From positions 491 through 64,490 of the forward strand of contig NZ_BSDE01000006.1 of assembly GCF_030268085.1 (NCBI RefSeq): a stretch of DNA of 64,000 nucleotides, read 5' to 3'. The translations under genes and the position numbers were made by a program. Of the stretch, positions 61,662 through 64,000 are shown piece by piece. The stretch's first letter is position 1. Every line of letters starts with the position of its first letter. The notes beneath the pieces were generated by a model. It searched no databases and was not told where the DNA came from. It saw only the letters and a list, made by a program, of their open reading frames with translations. This stretch comes from Geothrix limicola (GTDB lineage Bacteria; Acidobacteriota; Holophagae; Holophagales; Holophagaceae).

Positions 61662-62588
61662 TCAACCTCCGCAGCAGGTGGGCGCGCAGCCGCAGGCCCG
61701 TTCCGAGGCCGTCTTCACGGCTTCCACCTGGATGCTGAGCACGGCGCCCGCGGCGGCCTCCAGTTCCTCGGCGCTCAGCCCCGGATAGCGCTGCCGCGCC
61801 GCTTCCAGGAGTTCGGGAGAGAACATCCCGAGGTCGTAGCGCCGCTCACCCACCACCGAAACACTCTTGAAACCGGCCGCCTCGATGGCCGCCAGGTAGT
61901 CCGCCTTCAGGAGCGCGCCGGAGATGCAAGCGCCATAGGCATCCATATCCTGGGCGATGGCCTCGGGCAGCGGGCGAACCAGCACCAGGTCCGAGACCAT
62001 GAGCCGGCCGCCGGCCTTCAGCACGCGATGGGCCTCGCGGAACACGCGGGGTTTGTCCGTCGTCAGGTTCACGACGCAGTTCGAGATGATGGCGTCCACC
62101 GTGCCATCGGCCACGGGCAGGGTTTCGATGTCGCCCAGGCGGAACTCGACGTTCGCGTAGCCGTGGGTCTTCGCGAGGCCGGTGGCCCGCTCGATCATCT
62201 GGGGCGTCATGTCGACGCCGATGACGCGGCCTTCGGGACCCACACGCTTCGAAGCGAGGAAGGCGTCGAAACCCGCGCCCGAACCCAGGTCCAGCACAGT
62301 CTCGCCGGGCTGCAGCGAGGCCAGGGCGACGGGGTTGCCGCAGCCCAGGCCCAGGTTCGCGCCTTCGGGCACGGTTTCGAGATCCTGAGCCGCGTAGCCC
62401 AATTCCAGGCTCGCCTCACCCGCCGAGCAGCACGAGGACGAGGAGGCTGGAGAGGCCGAGCAGCAGCTTGGCCGCGGCTCGGCCTGGGGGTCCGGGGGTG
62501 TTTGCGCAGCGAGGGACCCCCGGAGGGAATTGGTCACGAAGCCGGCGTAACGCTCGCGGACGGCGGCCTTGATGGTTTGGGAATCCAT
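61662..62588 (-). CDS. arsM: Arsenite S-adenosylmethionine methyltransferase
   Basis: A 308-residue methyltransferase. LDLGSGAGFDAFLASKRVGPEGRVIGVDMTPQMI is the SAM-binding block. Arsenic-binding-type cysteines occur in SNCVVNL and YGACISGAL. The Cys-rich N-terminal insertion (CCSASPASSSSCCSAG) and the C-terminal CGCAPTCCGG give several more cysteines. It methylates As(III) to methylated species, which the adjacent ArsP-like permease could export. Confidence 0.93.
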   Translation of the reverse strand: MDSQTIKAAVRERYAGFVTNSLRGSLAAQTPPDPQAEPRPSCCSASPASSSSCCSAGEASLELGYAAQDLETVPEGANLGLGCGNPVALASLQPGETVLDLGSGAGFDAFLASKRVGPEGRVIGVDMTPQMIERATGLAKTHGYANVEFRLGDIETLPVADGTVDAIISNCVVNLTTDKPRVFREAHRVLKAGGRLMVSDLVLVRPLPEAIAQDMDAYGACISGALLKADYLAAIEAAGFKSVSVVGERRYDLGMFSPELLEAARQRYPGLSAEELEAAAGAVLSIQVEAVKTASERACGCAPTCCGG

Positions 62589-62654
62589 GGCGGTTCCTTT
62601 CGACAGAGCTTTCCCGGGGACGCGAAGGCGTCCAGGACTCGGGAGGATGTGAGG

Positions 62655-63014
62655 TCAGTCCCTGCCGCAGCAGGGCGAAGGCTTGAGCTTGGTGCCGGAT
62701 TTGGTTTCCGATTTGGACTCGGCGCCGCCGGAGCAGCAGTCCTGCCAGAGGTATTCGGTGAGGGCCCGCAGCGTGCCGAAGTCCGCGCGGTACCGCAGCG
62801 TCGTGCCCTCCCGCGCCACCACGACGAGACCCGCCTCCGAAAGCGTGGCCAGGTGGTGGCTGAGGGTGGAGGCCGGGATGTCGAGGCGCGACTGCAGCTC
62901 CCCGGCGGGCGTCCCCGCCTCGGGGCCCTGCACCACGCGGCGCAGGACGGACAGACGCACCGGATGCCCGAGGGCCTTCAGCTGCTCTGCCGCCTGTTCC
63001 ACGCGCCGGGTCAT
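62655..63014 (-). CDS. arsR: ArsR-family repressor
   Basis: A 119-residue winged-helix repressor; ATG at 63014 has AGGAGG upstream. HPVRLSVLRRVVQGPEAG and DIPASTLSHHLATLSEAGLV form the HTH; the wing follows. The canonical ELCVC is absent; metalloid sensing is probably by C-terminal cysteines (DCCSGG and PCCGRD), as in ArsR variants with terminal Cys sites. It should respond to As(III) or methylated As. Confidence 0.93.
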   Translation of the reverse strand: MTRRVEQAAEQLKALGHPVRLSVLRRVVQGPEAGTPAGELQSRLDIPASTLSHHLATLSEAGLVVVAREGTTLRYRADFGTLRALTEYLWQDCCSGGAESKSETKSGTKLKPSPCCGRD

Positions 63015-63030
63015 GGCTTCCTCCTGAGTT

Positions 63031-63086
63031 AATTCTAGAATTGTCGAAATAGTGTGCAAGATCTAATTTCGATTTTTTTCGAAATT
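63031..63086 (-). promoter_or_regulatory. Palindromes upstream of arsR
   Basis: AATTTCGA and TCGAAATT (63065-63086) flank six Ts, and AATTCTAGAATT (63031-63042) is a perfect palindrome. The gap between arsC and arsR is only 71 bases. These are plausible ArsR operators or promoter-linked sites; the first abuts the arsC stop. Confidence 0.5.
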
Positions 63087-63505
63087 CATGAAAGCCAGCC
63101 CCGCTGCTGCCCCAGGCCCTCGAGGCGAGAACGGACCTCGTCGCGGGCCCCACGGAACCGGGCCCTCAGATCCTCGGGCGTCAGCGCGGGATCCTCACTG
63201 GCCGGATCGGGGATGGGCCAGTGCAGCCGTTCGGCCCGGCCCAGGAAGGCGGGGCAGACTTCTTCCGCGCACAGCGTGATCACGAGATCCACGGTGGCGG
63301 GGTCGATGTCGGCCACGGACTTGGACTGATGGGTGGAGGCGTCGATGCCCAGCTCGGCCAGAGCTTCAATCGCATAGGGATTCACGCGGCTGGGGCGGCT
63401 GCCGGCGCTCTGGATGCGGAAGCCCGGGAAGAGCCGGCGCGCCAAGCCCTCGCCCAGCTGGGAGCGGGCGCTGTTGGCGACGCACAGGAACAGAATCGAT
63501 GCCAC
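63086..63505 (-). CDS. arsC: Arsenate reductase (LMW-phosphatase type)
   Basis: A 139-residue Ars[19 protein letters not shown] is the Cx5R active site (C8). TLCAEEVCP carries C79 and C84, resembling the redox pair of thioredoxin-coupled enzymes, and [10 protein letters not shown] supplies the acid. It reduces As(V) to As(III). Confidence 0.92.
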   Translation of the reverse strand: MASILFLCVANSARSQLGEGLARRLFPGFRIQSAGSRPSRVNPYAIEALAELGIDASTHQSKSVADIDPATVDLVITLCAEEVCPAFLGRAERLHWPIPDPASEDPALTPEDLRARFRGARDEVRSRLEGLGQQRGWLS

Positions 63506-63514
63506 GGTCTCACC

Positions 63515-63997
63515 TCAGAGCAGCAGTTCCCAGAAGCCCACGTCGATCCACCGATCAAATTTCCGTCCGGCCTCCCGCATGTGGCCGGATTTCCGGAAGC
63601 CGAGCTTCTCGTGGAGCCGCACGCTGGCCTCGTTGGGCAGGGCCAGGCCGCCCAGGACCAGGTGGAAGCCGCGACGACGAAGCTCCTCCAGGAGGGCCTG
63701 GTAGAGCGCCGTGCCGCGGCCCTGGCCGCCCTGCCCCATGGCGAAGTAGATGGCCGTCTCCGTCGAGTGGCGGTAGGCCGCACGGCTGCGCCAGACGGAG
63801 CTGTAGGTGTAGCCCAGCACGCGGCCCCCTTCCTCCCAGACGAGCCAGGGATAGGTCTCGGTCACCTGGGTGATGCGCGCGGCCATGTCGGCGGCCGTGA
63901 CCGGAACCTCCTCGAAGGTGATGGTCGTGTCGCGGATGTAGGGGTTGTAGATGTCGGCCAGGGCCGGGGCGTCCTCGAGCGTCACGGGGCGGATCAT
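63515..63997 (-). CDS. ArsN-like/phosphinothricin-type GNAT acetyltransferase
   Basis: A 160-residue GNAT. IRPVTLEDAPALADIYNPYIRDTTITFEEVPVT and YAMGQGGQGRGTALYQALLEE follow the phosphinothricin N-acetyltransferase pattern; the C-terminal HEKLGFRKSGHMREAGRKFDRWIDVGFWE is typical. In ars operons these proteins (ArsN1) acetylate arsinothricin. It precedes arsC by nine bases. The start is close to the window edge, so the promoter is not visible. Confidence 0.9.
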   Translation of the reverse strand: MIRPVTLEDAPALADIYNPYIRDTTITFEEVPVTAADMAARITQVTETYPWLVWEEGGRVLGYTYSSVWRSRAAYRHSTETAIYFAMGQGGQGRGTALYQALLEELRRRGFHLVLGGLALPNEASVRLHEKLGFRKSGHMREAGRKFDRWIDVGFWELLL

Positions 63998-64000
63998 GGC

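Overview
The window looks like chromosomal DNA of a GC-rich Gram-negative bacterium. My best guess is an acidobacterium of the Holophaga/Geothrix group. This is inferred from the overall gene complement, the OMPP1-type outer-membrane protein and the acidobacterial look of many small hypothetical proteins; no 16S gene is present. The visible lifestyle features are surface polysaccharide, oxidative-stress defence, a glyoxylate shunt and arsenic resistance.

Region 1 (1-12.4 kb, minus strand) is a surface-polysaccharide cluster that is visibly AT-richer than the rest. It holds a TIM-barrel-like unknown, a Gfo/Idh/MocA oxidoreductase, a sugar-nucleotide epimerase, three members of one unusual glycosyltransferase family, two hexapeptide acyltransferases plus a decayed third, a Wzy-like polymerase, a Wzx-like flippase and a KpsS/KpsC-like protein. 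The 3' end of an IS transposase lies at the left edge. Region 2 (12.6-16.7 kb, minus) is the conserved end of the same locus: rfbB, rfbD, rfbC, rfbA (dTDP-rhamnose) and a Wzz-like chain-length regulator.

Region 3 (16.8-31.2 kb, minus) is the classical information-processing block. In transcription order it is tRNA-Tyr, tRNA-Gly, tRNA-Thr, tuf, rpmG, tRNA-Trp, secE, nusG, rplK, rplA, rplJ, rplL, rpoB, rpoC. Attenuator-like hairpins occur inside it, and a strong hairpin follows rpoC. RpoB carries an uncommon cysteine-rich, zinc-ribbon-like insertion near its N-terminus.

Region 4 (31.3-50.7 kb, both strands) holds mostly housekeeping and hypothetical genes: an RlmB-type rRNA methylase, an OMPP1 protein, TauE/SafE, frr, an alpha/beta hydrolase, isocitrate lyase with a divergent RamB/ScfR-type regulator, a GxxExxY protein, an acyltransferase-3 protein, a serine hydrolase, purM, folE, a macrodomain protein, an FMN reductase and an LrgA/LrgB pair. 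Region 5 (50.8-54.6 kb, plus) is an oxidant/iron group: rubrerythrin, a DUF3501-like protein, Dps and Fe/Mn superoxide dismutase. The SOD 3' end is duplicated downstream.

Region 6 (54.6-59.3 kb) has an MmyB-type regulator with two tandem palindromes facing a lipoprotein hydrolase. It is followed by a metallophosphoesterase, a Rieske protein and an ECF sigma factor fused through a membrane helix to an RskA-like anti-sigma C-terminal domain. Region 7 (59.3-64 kb, minus) is an arsenic operon: ArsN-like acetyltransferase, arsC, arsR, arsM, an ArsP-like permease and a thioredoxin-like protein. It leads into a prephenate dehydrogenase-chorismate mutase fusion. The two most unusual items are the tethered sigma/anti-sigma fusion with its candidate promoter and the extra zinc-ribbon-like insertion in RpoB.
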